Counted from the stretch's first letter, positions 31,821 through 45,700 are shown. The stretch: 64,000 nt of DNA from Ottelia alismoides (GCA_037367405.1 JAZKJV010009791.1:206836-270835); one strand, 5' to 3'. The notes: a model not told the origin generated them from the letters alone. Program-made: numbers and translations.

Positions 31821-33112
31821 GAGGGCTTATCCAGAGGGCACTGTGCCGATTTGGGTCGTGGTGAGCACCAAACGTGGGCTCGCCACGTGTATGTGTCGGT
31901 TCTATTTGGAAGGGGACGGTTTTGGCAATAACAATGTGCATGCATTATTAACATAATAAGAATTCGAATTAAATCATTTCCTTAAAAATAGGTGGTCGAT
32001 TTTAGTAAGATAAAAAGTACGCATTTAAATTATTGTCGGCATATATTCTATTTATGGAATGATCATTCCACGTTTGGATTAAGAAAGATAAATTACTGAT
32101 TATAATTATTGATTACGTCAATTACTAATGTCCATACAATAATTACCTATTACAAATATACATATTACTGAACGCATTATGATTGTTACTGAATCTATAG
32201 TTATTTTACATCTGTAATATTACATTGTACAGAGATCAGTAATTCATTCATGTTACTCAAGTAATACATATTCAGTTCTCAAGTAACTATTGTTGTGGGA
32301 TCAGTAATTAAGTATGTGAATTACTAATGTCCATACAATAAGTACTGATTACAAATGTACATTTTACTGAAGTCATTTTGATTGTTACTAATGTTATAGT
32401 TACTCAATACTTTGAGTCTTACTGAAGCACCTCTTATTTACTTATATAACATTTTTAATTACTTATAATGTATCGACTGTTACTGATAGCAATACATAAG
32501 TTACTGGTTACGTGATTTTTTATACTTATTCCAACTTACTTATTCCATTACCTTCTTTTACCTACAATTTATTATATGTTACTGATGCTTCTATGTATCT
32601 TACTTGTTTTATTCTTTGTTTTGAATTACTATCGAATCACACATTCTTTACTTATGTAGCCTATTTAATTACTTGTAATACGTCAAGTGTTACCGAAAGT
32701 CACACATAAATTACTTAATTATAGTTATATGGTGAACATCCAAATGTCAACTGTCTTCTAGTTCATTTAGATGATGTTGTTTTGCTCTCGCTCCTCGGCA
32801 TAACAACAGCTTCTTCAAGACACCAAATTGTGCATTGTTCTGCAAGAAACAATAAGTTAATTTATATCCGTGAATAGTAAGAATTGTATAAAGAAAAGTA
32901 ATTCAGCGATATACTCACTTCAGTAAGAATCATTGAATGACAAATAACTTGTAATGAATTGTTAGTAACATTTATTATATGACAAGTAACTTGTAATGAT
33001 TGTTAGTAACTCAGCAATATACTCGCTTCAGTAAGAATCATTCAATGACAAGTAACTTGTAATGAAATGTTAGTAACGTTTGATTATTGACAAGTAACTT
33101 GTAATGAATTGT

Positions 33113-33427
33113 TAGTAACTCAGCATTATAGTCAGTATATCTTCAAAGTAACACATTAAAAGTAACAATTTTGATAGTAGTAGTAACATAAAATATCTTA
33201 TAAGTAAAATAAGTAGATATATCAGTAACTCAGTATATATTCAAAGTAAAACATTAAAAGTAACAATTGTGTTATCATTAGTAACATAAAATATCTTATA
33301 AGTAAATTACTTAAATACATCAGTAACTCGGTATATTTTCAAAGTAACACATTAAAAGTAATAAGTGTGTTAGCATTAGTAACATAAATATATCTTGTAA
33401 GTAAATTACTTAAATACATCAGTAACT
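33113..33427 (+). repeat. Three ~100 bp tandem repeats in MULE-B
   Basis: Units begin with AGTAACTCAG or AGTAACTCGG and include TTCAAAGTAACACATTAAAAG, GTAACATAAAATATCTTATA and AGTAAATTACTTAAATACAT-like sequence. They start near 33114, 33222 and 33321, and each carries three or more AGTAAC-type motifs. Confidence 0.7.
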
Positions 33428-33459
33428 TTTTATTGTATGAAATCAAATTACCTTCGAAA

Positions 33460-33640
33460 AGATTCAATAGACTACAAATCGTGTATCAAATTCAATCAGA
33501 TTCAAATCAGTCATAAAAATATGATTCAAATCGTGTATCAAATTCAAATCAGATTCAATGGACTACAAATCGTGTATCAAATTCAATCAGATTCAAATCA
33601 GATTCAATGGACTACAAATCGTGTATCAACTCATGATCCA
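33460..33640 (+). repeat. Tandem ACTACAAATCGTGTATCAA repeats
   Basis: The phrase CAAATCGTGTATCAA recurs four times between 33475 and 33631 together with ATTCAATCAGATTCAAATCA. It is an imperfect array with ~50 bp spacing and no coding meaning. Confidence 0.7.
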
Positions 33641-34059
33641 GAAACATTAAAAAAATCAAAATATGGTCTATAATCAGTCAGATTCAAATCAAAATATCCA
33701 AAAAAAATTCTTTCTACATATTATAAGATTCAAATCAAAATGCGAAAAATAAAAATCTAATCGAAATACAATACCTTGCATTAGATAAAAAACGATCGCC
33801 TCTCTTTACATGATTCATCGCCTCACTTTGCAAATTGCTAGATCAAAAAATGCGAGATCAACCGCCTCTCGTTGATCTATCAACACACGTTTCCATAAAC
33901 GTATACTAATTTAAGAATTGCTTAATATTTCCAATTAGCTTCTCTTTCCATTTTAGTTATGGTTCCTATTTTTAAGGGATTGAGAGATACAAATCTGACG
34001 GTTGGAATTAGAGGCTCACCACGACCCAAATCGGCACAGTGCCCTCTGGATAAATTTCC

Positions 34060-34104
<45 letters not shown>
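34060..34104. repeat. (TA)n followed by (GA)n between MULE-B and MULE-C
   Basis: A TA run (34060-34076) passes into a GA run (to about 34104). MULE-C begins within the following G-rich bases at about 34111. Confidence 0.8.
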
Positions 34105-34110
<6 letters not shown>

Positions 34111-34160
34111 GGGGGCTTATCTAGAGGGCCCTCTGCCCATTTAGGTTATAATGAGCACCC
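34111..34160 (+). repeat. Left terminal sequence of MULE-C
   Basis: GGGGGCTTATCTAGAGGGCC, then CTCTGCCCATTTAGG and AATGAGCACC. It matches the MULE-B terminus at most positions, including the inner ATTT...GTGAGCACC part. Confidence 0.7.
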
Positions 34161-34319
34161 AATGGGTGCCGTTGGATTACAATCGTGCGTTTACAATTAA
34201 ATATAGAATTTAATGTTAAATATGACACGTTCTGGTTTCCATAACCGCTCGCGCTAAATTAAAGGAAGTTAATTTCCTTTCTTTGAGCATGGTTACTATT
34301 CGAATAATTACCGCAAACA

Positions 34320-36894
34320 AAATTAGGGTTTCTGACTTCGGGATACGACGATCAAACAAAAACAAATCCTACTCTCTTCTTTTTTGAAGATCGATTGGAG
34401 GTAGTTCTGGATCGAGAATCAGTAAGTTTTTATTATTATTTGCAATATATCAACAAGTTCTAGTATATGAAATTTGTTATTACATTTAGATTATGTGTAA
34501 AACAGAAATAACATGTTATGATTACTAAGAAACTTAATATTTTAATCTCTAACATTCGTTTAGTATGTGTTTGCGATAAATGTGATAATTAGTAATACAA
34601 TTTCTTACATATATTCAAGAAAATTTTACTCAATTAGTGTATGTTACTATACCGTTTCCTGTTTCTTACGTATTAGAAAAGCATATTTATAATTTTTAGA
34701 ATGTTACTTAATTGAAATTTGTTATTTTGGTTATTAATGATCTTACTGATTTCGAAATTTGATACATGTAATTATTAAGAAGATAATGAACTAATTTTAA
34801 AGTTGTAATTACAATTTTTATTTAAAACAAATCAAATACTTCTAATGTTTCAAAAAGATTTGAATTTGATTCCAATGTGTTGCATGTAGTTACGAATCCT
34901 TTAATGCTTATTCTTTGTCACACTCTAAAAACTACTATTATCTTGCATTTTGTTACAACTATATAACTTGAGACTTACTGATACATCACAAGAAAGTTAC
35001 TGATGACAAAAGAAATATTAAATGTTACCTCGGGTAGCTATCGCATTTACGAATTGTTCTGTAGCCAACAAACTTACTTATGATATCTATCGAAGTTATC
35101 GATAACATAATAAATATTATCTTTGATAGCAAAAAAAGTTACGAATCGTTAGCAAAACTTCGAGCTTTCATTTTGTTACAATTATATTTCTTGAGACTTA
35201 CTGATTACTACAAAGAAAGTTACTAATAACATGAAAAATATTACTTGTTACTTTTAATAGCTATGGAAATTACGAATTATTCTGATACCCATCGAAGTTA
35301 CTTCTGATATCTATCGAAATTACTGATAACATAATAAAAATTACATTTGAAAGCATCAGAAGTTCAGAATTGTTAGAATTTTAGTGTAACTCATACAAAT
35401 CTTTTACATACTTTTGGAAATTACTAAATTACGAATCTTTTAAATACATTTGTAATAATTAAAGTTACTGATAATTAATTGAAATTTACTTCTCTTATTA
35501 ACAATATTACTGATTCATTAATTTGATGATATGATAAATGTGAAGAGTAAGAAGTTACTGATCCATACTTTAAAGTTACTGATGATAAGTAAACAACTAC
35601 CAGTATCATTTTGAACACATCGAATTACCTTTGAGAGAATTTGTATTTACGAATCGTTTTATTTAATGATACTATAGAAACATATTTCTTACATACACAA
35701 CATTAAATTTATATATTAATAATTTTTATTGAAAATTTAAAGATAATTCAATTAAAGTTTCTGAAGGATGAATTAGAATTATAAATTCACTAATACAACG
35801 CTTTTGATAATACTTACTTATAGAACATATAAAAGTTACTTTTCCTAATAATAATATTACCATCGTGTAATTTAAAGATGTATTTACAAAAAGGTTACTT
35901 TTTACCACCTTATCAAAAAGTTACAAGTTAGGGTAACATTCAAAAAAATCTTACTTTCGGTGAAAGAGTTCGGTTTGCGGGCGAAGCAAATAATAATTTC
36001 TTTTGAATTGCATCGCGGGCGGAGTGGGCAAGACACGATTAGACACGGTTAGAAATCTTGTAGCAAAAAGTCATCTTCCATTTGAATGCTAACTCAATTT
36101 CTATAAGGGTTTTTAAGGAAGTGGACATATTAGGGTTTCGTTAACAAATTCGTTTTTAAATTGAACACTTGCAGATGATTGCAATACCTACATGTATATT
36201 GAACACTTGCGGATGATTACAATAGCTGCATGCATAAATCTTTCTTGTTCATTGTTTAGTATATTGCTGCATAATTTACTGATGCTTAAAGATGATATCG
36301 AAGATCTTACTGATGATTTTGCAAATGTTACTTATGTTTATTTATAAATTACTGATGTTTATAAATTACTTGTTAATATGCTTGCTGGGGTTGATGCCTA
36401 TATTACTGATATTGTACTTAGTTATTACTGATGTTAATGAGTATTATACGGTTGTTAAACTTTTAGAAGTGCTTACTAATGTTGTTGCAAATTTAACTGT
36501 TGTGCTTAATTAGTACTGATGCTTAGAAATGTTTACTGATACTTAATGCTATCGCATGTTTTACCGATGCTTTTGCAAAATTTAATGAACAAGTTTAACT
36601 GATGATGTTACTAAATAATGTGCTTACAGATACTTACTGATTCTTAGTTATGATGTTGCATGCTTTACTGATGCTGTTGGATTTTAATTTTACTGATGTT
36701 GCATATTTTACCTATTCGTTGTTTAATATACTGCTGCTTAATTCTACTGATGCTTACATATTCTTATTTAAGAAATACTGGTGATTTTTCAAATGTTACT
36801 TGTGTTTATTAGTATTTTACTGTTGTTGTTGTTGAAAGCACGAACTAAATTATAGTACTAATTGTATTTATTTTGTATTTATATCTTTTGCAGA
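34320..36894 (+). other. Probable 5' UTR exon and 2.5 kb 5' intron of the MULE-C Ulp1 gene, with GTTACT array
   Basis: A probable untranslated exon (about 34320-34421) ends at GTAAGTTTTTATT. An acceptor ATCTTTTGCAG precedes the ATG at 36895. Between them GTTACT and TTACTGAT recur on the + strand (34610-35950 and 36270-36830). A more GC-rich patch at 35960-36040 (GTTCGGTTTGCGGGCGAAG onward) is unexplained. Confidence 0.55.
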
Positions 36895-39800
36895 TGGATC
36901 AAGGAAAAGCGTTTAAGGTTTCATACAGGAGACGACCTCAAGATAATGTCAAAAAAGCAACAATCGAATATGCAAGTGTTAATTTTGTAATATATTTTAA
37001 AATAAATATATACTAATTGAATTATATATTAAGAAATAATTTTATGCAGATATTAGCTTTTATGTGATAAAACAAATGAAGTTTCCACTGGTAAGCGATC
37101 GTATCAACACCCAATATGATATTAATGAATATTAAAACTTGTCATTGACAATAAAATTGTGCAATGTAGAAAAAGCCTTAAGTTTGAAATATAGTTTGAA
37201 ACTTGATACTATAAAGGATAATGTAAACATGGAAACAATACCAGGTAAGTTAACATATAATTACAATTTTAGTTATGAATAGTCTCTTTCTAATTGCAAA
37301 ATCTTAACTGATTTTATTTTACAATATTGCAGCAAGATATTGTGTACAACATCGATGTTACATAAAATAATTTGTAGCGTATCTTGTTAACAACAAGTTG
37401 ACTGGAAGGTATAAAGAATTGATTGATAAGTCCGCTTTCTCAAGGATAATATCTATTACAAAACTTGATATAAATTATCAAGTTTTGGACTTTATTGTTC
37501 AAAGATATAAAGGGGATCGTGTTTTCAGGTTTGGAGAAAAGGAACTCCTATTCTCAGATAGTGACATAGGTTTGATTTTGGGATTGCCATCATCTGGATT
37601 TCCTATACATCTTAAGGGGTTTTCATTTGAATGGCCAAGTTCATTCGAAAAGTTATTTTGTCAATCAAGCATGTTACTAAATTGTTATAATACTTGTGAC
37701 ATGCTTGATTCTTTACTAACTCAAGAAGATGATCAATCAGAAAGGATGTACATAAGATGCCTAATCTCATTAATGTTTTGTACATTCCTATTCCCTGAAA
37801 CCAACTTGTGCTTCTCAAAAGTACTTCTCAATTACATAGACTCAATTGAAGACAGACGTTTCTTCAATTGTTCTAATGCAGTTGAGACCATGATAATGCA
37901 CCGTTTGGAAGACATAGTTGAAAAAATGAGAAAGCGTACATCATCAGATGGAAAATGCACAGTTGGATACTTAACTGGATGTGCCGCATGTTTATATGTA
38001 AGCTTATTTTATTTAATTTATTGTTATGTTTTTAATAAATATTTATATGATACTTAACTTTGCATTATATTTCAGGTATGGGCACTGGAGCACTTATTTC
38101 CATCACTTGCATCGAATCAAAATCTATTGCCCAAAATTAGAAAATGAGCAACTCCGTGCAAAGTTACCATTAAACAATTCATGAACTTTGATGAAGATCG
38201 GGTATAGTTAATTTTAATATCTTTTCATTTATGATTATATTCTAAACTATAGAATGATAGTTTCAAAGTTAGGAATATAACGAAACTTGTGCTACTCACA
38301 TATTGATACATTTAATAATGTTACTGTTTATTAATATGAATATTACTTGCAACCTAAAATTACTTCTTTACATTAGATTATTGTCCAGCTAGATTTTGGA
38401 GAGAAAGAGATATTCAATGATGATCCAAATGAATTCATATTTGATTATGAAACCTTCGTTAACGAGGGTTTCATTTCAAATGCTTATGCATTGCGTGTCA
38501 TTGTACCACATACACACGGCAACTTGATGATTGTACAACGATATTACTTGTGAAGACTGCTCAACACCAAAATTTATCCGAGTGTAAATGTGAAGAATAC
38601 AAGAAGAAGATAAGTGATTTGGAGAGTCTCATATCTCAACTACCCACATCAGATGAATTCCAAAAAATGAAAGTTAAGTATGAGAATACATTGAAGGAGA
38701 ATAAGAAGCTAAAGCTCGAGATCAAAATTCTAAAGCAATGGTTTGAGGAGTTCTTTGCAAAATCAATTAATGGAAAGAAACAAGAGGAGAAGATGACTTT
38801 GGAGGTTGAACATGAAAATTAAAATAAGCTCACAAAAACCAATGAATCACCAACTTTTGATCTTGAATTTGATGAAGATTTTGGAGATCATGACAAAAAT
38901 AAAACAAATGTTCTAAAGAGGGGTAGAAGCAAGAAGCTTATCACTCCTAGCAGCATGTCAAAAAGGGTAAAATCAAAAAGAATAATAAAAGGAGAAGAAA
39001 AAACACCAAACAGTCCACTTAAGGAGAAAGTTGTAAGAAAAAAAAAGAAAGCTTGTAAAGAAAAAATTTGAAGAAGTGATGAATGTTGAAGATGAAATTC
39101 AAAAGATTGAAGACAAAAAGAGCTAGCTTTGAAGGTATGAAATCAACCTATCATAATTTACTGATGCTGTTGCATTTTAATTTTACTGATCTTGAATATT
39201 TAACTTGTTCGTAGTTTAATATAATGTTACTGTAAGTTACTGATGCTTATAGAAGAACTTACCGTTGATTTTGCAAATGTTACTTGTGTCAGTCAATAAC
39301 TTACTGATATTGTTGCTGAATGCACGATAAAAAACATAATGTTGTGATTATATCGTTACACTTTTTGATATGCTTACCGACTTTGTTGGGTTTGTTATGT
39401 TTATTTATTACATATGTTGAGTATTTTAATTATGTTAAAAATTTTATTATACTTATAGTGGTTGATTCGAATATTACTGATGTTGTACTTCATTATTACT
39501 CATGTTGTTGCGTATTGTATTGATGTTAAACTTTTTTAATTTCTTACTGATGTTATTGCGTATTTTACTATTGGTGTGATTAAATAGTAATAATGCTTAC
39601 ATAATCTTACTGATGCTTAATGATGTTCCAAATTTCAATGATGCTGTGGTAAAAATTAAGGATAAAGTTATATCAATTTATCTATAGGTTTTAAAATGTA
39701 ACTCGCATCGATTATGCTGGATATGATGCGATTTCTGAATCAGAGAGAGCGACAATTCACGAATTCTTGAAGGATCCTGTCGCCAAGTATGAATAGTGTA

Positions 39801-40684
39801 TTAATAAATATATTTGATAATTTTATTGGTTAACCAAATTATGATGGGTTATTTGTATGATAAAACATCATTTAAATTACAGTATGGGAGCAACTTACCA
39901 TAGACCATGAGATAATTTTTGCAATGAAAGACACATTGAAGACCTACTCTATAACAGAATGGTCATTAATGTTATATTGGACATGTTCATGAATGTACTA
40001 TACAAATCATATCAAGAAAATGACGTGGAATGTCCTTTTATTTTTGCAAATACGGCTCAAATGGTAAGAATACTTGCATATTTCTAGTTTGTAAGATATA
40101 ATATATTGCCTAATTATTTTTCATTGCAGTAATTGTTCCCGAAGACTGTGAAAGAAGTAACTGAAGAGGATTATGAGCATCTAAACAATTTGTTTTCATG
40201 CACAAGAACAATGTTTGATAGTGTAAAGAAGGCTTTTTTGTGTAATCCACACATCCAATCATTGACATCTTCTCGTGGCTGATTGTGATGTCAAAAAATT
40301 CATTTCCTACAATTACCTTACTGGAATGAAGAAACACTGGTTGGATGTTAGAAAATGGGTAAATATTCAGTTAAAATATGTACATTACATTGACTTTTGA
40401 TTTTATATGTTTCCAACAAATTTCTTTCTTAATTTTACTAGGTTGATTGGATGGCAGAATATTTCATGCTATTCACTAGAGAACACCTTGAGAAGTGGCC
40501 AATAGACATAGCAAAAGGCATCCCATAACAACGAAGTGATTCCATTGATTGTGAAGTTTATGTCATGAAATATATGGAATTCATTTGTAAGGGAAAAGAG
40601 CCGGTCTTCCGCATCGAAGATATCCCCAAGTTTCGCGCTGAGATAGCTGCTATTCTACTTACATGTGGGGAGAAGAAAGATTGA
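36895..40684 (+). pseudogene. Ulp1-like protease pseudogene of MULE-C
   Basis: Homologous exon by exon to the MULE-A gene. ATG at 36895 (MDQGKAFKVSYRRRPQD); large exon 37333 to about 37998 with GLILGLPSSGFPIHLKGFSF and GCAACLY; WALEHL exon at about 38078; coiled-coil exon from about 38380 (CKCEEYKKKISDLESLISQLP); further exons at ~39690, ~39885, ~40131 and ~40442. Breaks: TAA at 37368 where MULE-A encodes Gln; TAA at 38820-38822; TAA at the start of the exon near 40131; TGA for Trp next to the catalytic His; TAA just before the catalytic Gln-Cys segment; and Gly to Glu after the catalytic Cys (DCEVY). The position usually occupied by Asp is Asn (SYNYLTG), as in MULE-A. The product cannot be functional. 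Confidence 0.8.
39140..39690 (+). repeat. TTACTGAT-rich intron of MULE-C Ulp1 pseudogene
   Basis: Sits between the exon ending near 39135 and the one starting near 39691. TTACTGAT, CTTACTGATG and related forms recur on the + strand, matching the motif polarity of the 5' intron. Confidence 0.6.
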
Positions 40685-42769
40685 AGGAAATGATTTCTTT
40701 TAGACATGTAATTAGAGAAAATCTTCTAAATATATATGTTACATGTTGTATTCAAAAGTGTAAAATAGCAACATTATTTTGAGTACATGTATATTATTTT
40801 GAATGAGAAAATTTTGCTTGATGTTAATTGTTATTTATTTGAGATTGTTATACGACCTAAAGAATTTACTTGTGTTAAATTGCAGAGCTTATTTATGATG
40901 TAGAAAGAAATACTAAAGAAACCATCTGTTGTTACCATTAATAATCAAGTGTTGATTTCAGGTTGATTTCTTGCATATATAACTTCAATAAATACTATAG
41001 TAAAATTACAAAGTTAAAGGGCGATTTCTTACTTGAATCCATAGCTTAATTACTATAGATACTATTAATTGTTACCAATAGAAACCAAGTGGGGTTTTAT
41101 TACTTGTGATTTTAAAGAACGTACTGGTACATAGATGAAAGTTACAGGAGAAAGGTGTATTAACAACTAGTAATTTTGAACTCCTCGAAATACCTTCGAA
41201 TGCTTCAAAATTTTCAAACTATATTACATGTTACAACTATATTAACTGAGACTTAATGATCATCATAAGAAAGTTACTGATAACATAAGAAATATTACAT
41301 GTTACTTCTGATAGCTATCGAATTTACGAATTATTCTGATAGCTATAGAAGTTACTTCTGATATCTATCGAAGTTACTGATAACATAATAAATATTACCT
41401 TTGAGAGAATTAGAAGATACGAATCGTTAGCAAAACTTATATTATCTTGCATATTGTTACAACTATATTGCTTGAAACTTACTGATACAGTAAAGAATGT
41501 TATTGATAACATATGAAATATTGCATGTTACTTCTGATAGCTATCGAAATTACGAATTGTATATTATTAAGTTAGCTGCCTCCATGGGGGCGGCCTCATT
41601 TTATATGCAAGATAATATAGCTCCCCCGCCATATAAGAAAGTTACGAATATTTAGGGTTGATGCGTTGATTTTCCAATGTGTTGCATGTAGTTAAGAATC
41701 CTTTAATACTTATTACTTGTCACACTCTTATAACTACTATTATCTTGTATTTTGTTACAACTATATTGATTGAGACTTATTGATCATCGTAAGAAAGTTA
41801 CTGATAACATAAGAAATATTACATGTTACTTCTGATAGCTATCGAATTTACGAATTGTTCTGATAGCTATAGAAGTTACTTCTGATATCTATCGAAGATA
41901 CTGATAACATAATAAATATTACCTTTGAGAGAATTAGAAGTTACGAATCGTTAGCAAAACTTATATTATCTTGCATATTGTTACAACTATATTGCTTGGA
42001 ACTTACTGATATAGTAAAGAATGTTACTGATAACATAAGAAATATTACATGTTACTTCTGATAGCTATCGAAATTACGAATTGTTCTGATAGCTATAGAA
42101 GTTACTTCTGATATCTATCGAAGTTGCTGATAACATAATAAATATTACCTTTAAGAGAATTAGAAGTTATGAATCGTTAGCAAAACTTCTATTATCTTGC
42201 ATATTGTTACAATTATATTGCTTGAGCTTTATTGATACAGTAAAGCATGTTACTGATCACATAAGAAATATTACATGTTATTTCTGATAGCTATCGAATT
42301 TACGAATTGTTCAGATAGTTATAGAAGTTACTAGTGATATCTATCAAAGTTATTGATAACATAATGAAAATTACCTTTGAAAGCATAAGAAGTTAAGAAT
42401 AGTTACATTTGAATAGAACTTTCAATATACATAACATAATACATATCATTAATGTTCTAATGGCATACAAAATGATAAAAAAATACAATTCTTCAACATG
42501 GATACATAGTTCAGTCTTCAAAGAAATTGAATTGGGGTAAACAATATGAAAAAGAAGAAAATCTTCTATAAATTGAATTGGCGTATGCCAGATTATGCTT
42601 CAGTCTTCTCATTCCTTTGAAATATAAACCGACTTTAAGCCATTTGAATATCAACTGCATTTAATATATATCCAACTGTGTAAAGAAGAGAAAAACCATA
42701 GATAATGTTAAAATAAGGTTAATATAATAGAAATACAATATGAATCATATCAATTAATGAATTTCTCTT
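40685..42769 (+). repeat. GTTACT array between the MULE-C genes, ~230 bp tandem units with GATAGCTATC palindrome
   Basis: Noncoding. Units containing TTGTTACAACTATATTGCTT, then AAGTTACTGATAACATAAG, then TTACTTCTGATAGCTATCG, then GTTACTGATAACATAATAAA begin near 41220, 41455, 41755, 41983 and 42206. GATAGCTATC is a perfect 10 bp palindrome that recurs in nearly every unit. Similar but looser units occur at 34940-35340 and 45370-45560. A GC-rich insert at 41570-41640 interrupts the array. Confidence 0.75.
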
Positions 42770-45700
42770 GCCTTCAAGGATTATTTGCAGATTTTGAAGG
42801 GCAATCCCTTCAATCATGTCCAGCATTAACTTTATGACATAATTTGCATTGTCTCCGCTTTGACGAATTATCTTCACTAATTGATTTCAATGTATTAGTG
42901 CTTCCCTTTGGTCTCATGCACTTTTTGATTTTGCTACATTAGAATATTTTACAACAGTAATTGTCGTATCACATTTTTCATTGGCCTCGTGCACATCCTC
43001 AACATTAACAATCTTCCTTTTGCTCTTAATAGCTTTGACTGCTTCAGACGCATCTATAAGAACCTTCTTAATATAATCGTATGCTTCTTTGTTGCCATCA
43101 GCTTCACTGATAAGTTCATTTGCCAATACCCTTAATTGACTATTGTCATCTTGTACTGTTCTCTTCCTATAAAGTGGATAATAGTCATTTCTCTTGATAT
43201 CTTTCTTCCATCTATTAAATAAAAGAGAGGAATGAACCTCTAACGCATCTGTATGTTTTAAAACGCTAATGATGTGTCTACAAGGAATACCCATTGATTC
43301 CATTTCCATACAATCACAAAAGAATTTGTTGTAACAAGCATGAAAAGTAACTCTGTTAAAATCTTCAATCTTCCCAATAGGGTACACTCTGAATTGTATA
43401 ACGTCATCAACTCTTGAAAATGGAATTACATTCAGTTCAATACCTTCCAAAAGCTCTACCTTAACCATGTAAAGTAAAGTCTTTGTGAAATGCTCAGAAA
43501 ATTGTTTTTCAATGCTCCACTGCATAGCCAACTTCGGAACTTTATTTTTGTTATCATTGTCCATCTTATTAGCATACTCTCTCATTCTTTCAACTGCGGT
43601 TTAAAATCTGGTCATTACTAATATAAACTATTCAACTGATTGACATTGTTAGTCAAGAAAAAATTCATGCTCTCGCTCCTCTGTGTTGTTTTCATCTCAG
43701 CAAAAAATATCTTCTCATGTAAATAGGCATCCACTTTCTCCTAATCCAATACATAACATTGATCCATTTGTTTTTTTTTCTAAATTACATTCTGATACTA
43801 TTCTGTGCCACTCAGCTTCAAATTCTTCTTCACTTTTTGCACCCCAAATAATCTTTTTCAGTGAAGGAATTGCTATATTAGCTTTTTTGGTTAAACCAAT
43901 CATCTTCTTCATGTTAGTTGTAACGTGTCAACCACAATAACTATGTTTTGTAGCGGGGAATACTTCTCTTATAGCCGCATTAATGGATGGGCATTGATCA
44001 GTGATCATTGACTTGGGAACAACTTTAACAGCCATCAAAAAATTTTGGAAAAGCTATACAAAAGAATCCTTTGTCTCATTCATTAAGAATGCATTGCAGA
44101 AAAATATAGTCTTGTTATGGTTGTTGACCCCACAAAAAGAATGAAAAATTAGCTTATACTTGTGCGTATTGTATGTTGTATCAAATGTAACTGTATTACC
44201 AAACAATTTATAATCTTCTATAGAATAAGAATCTATGCACATGCAATGAGTTAAACATGAATGCTCGTCTTGCTTGTACACGTAAAAAAATTCAGGTGTT
44301 ATGCTTTTGCAGTATTCAAGATGATCCAATAGTATAACCGCATCGTGACCATCGATTTTTTTCTTCTGATCTCGCTTCAGATTGTAGATATCTCTAGCTA
44401 TAGATCCAATACGTTCATAAGGACCACTTTGTTTGTACAAGAACGCAATTTGTTTTGCCGTAGGTTTGTTAACCTCTAACATAGAAGATAGTAAATTTTT
44501 TGTGGCCTTAGTTATTCTCCTGTTCGGTCTTAAGTACTTCTTCTTACTTGGAGAAACATGTTATGTTCCTCAACAAATGAGACTATATCCCACTGTTTTG
44601 ATATCTGATTTAACTTCACACACAACTTTGCTTTACAACCACAACGGCTTATTCCACATCTTCTACCCTCATTGTCTATTCCCTCTAGATTGGCTTCTAC
44701 ATCAACCAAAGACATGCTCGATGATATTTCCTTTTTTTAGATTTTGAACATACTGTCCTTCCTTCCAACAGACAAATTTCTTGAAAGAAAGATTCCTAAC
44801 TTTATTTTTCCGATCAAAATAATATTTTGTGCTGCTCCTTCTAATATTAAAGCCAAGTTCAGTGACATATTTCTCATAGAACAGTTCACATTCCTTTAGG
44901 TTTGAGAATGAAAGACCCTCACGAGGAATAATAGCAGGATCTACAGCTGATATAGGGGAATCTTCATCAATTAATTCTTTAAAGCTTTCATATTCATCAA
45001 TGTCTAAAGAAATAAACAATAAAAATAGATATTAGTAAATTGAAGACACATCAGTAACTTAATCAAACTTACTTAACTTGTAAAAAGTAATTCCTAATAC
45101 AGATCTTCAAATTTCCTTCGAGACTTCTATATTATTTACTATTAAATTGGATTTTAAATTCGTTTTTTATGATACACTACTATATTGTATTTTATCACTA
45201 TTGTATTAAACTTTGTTACTTGTCTTAACTAGTGCTTACTGATACTATGAAGAAAGTTACCAATATTAAAATGAGTACACCTTATATTAACAAAATTTAC
45301 TAAAACCTATTAACGAAGTTACAAATCCTTTAATACTTATTACTTGTAACACTATAAAGACTACTATTATCTTGTGTTTTGTTACAACTATATTGCTTCA
45401 GACTTACTGATACATCAAAAGAAGTTACTGATAACTGAAGTAATATATTACTCGTTACTTCTGATAGCTATCGAAGTTACAATTTGTTCTTTTAGCTATC
45501 GAAATACTTCTGATAGCTATCGAAGATACTGATAAAATACAAAACATTACCTTTGAAAGCATTACAAGTCTAGATTCATTTCATTACTTAATAACTTAAA
45601 TTACTAAAGCAGGTAATACATGTTACTAATAATTGTAAAAATATTACTTGTCACATTTCTTTTATTACTTATTAATACAACTTTTATATAACCAACTTAC

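Larger units (their letters stand above)
31821..34059 (+). mobile_element. MULE-B: short non-autonomous MULE
   Basis: About 2.24 kb with terminal inverted sequences (31821-31868 and 34013-34059) and TA tracts on both sides. Outside the terminal ~10 bases the TIR match is strong (CCAGAGGGCACTGTGCCGAT, then TTGGGTCGTGGTGAGC). The right end has decayed to GGAAATTTATCC. No transposase or protease sequence is present. The left part carries GTTACT-type motifs on + (32080-32700), the right part AGTAAC (32880-33430). A minus-strand acceptor TTTCTTGCAG precedes a 30-codon open stretch at about 32841-32750, of unknown meaning. Confidence 0.75.

Noticed and set aside
40890..42410. CRISPR-like array
   Set aside because: Units are ~230 bp, AT-rich and degenerate inside a plant transposon, without short regular repeats or unique spacers.
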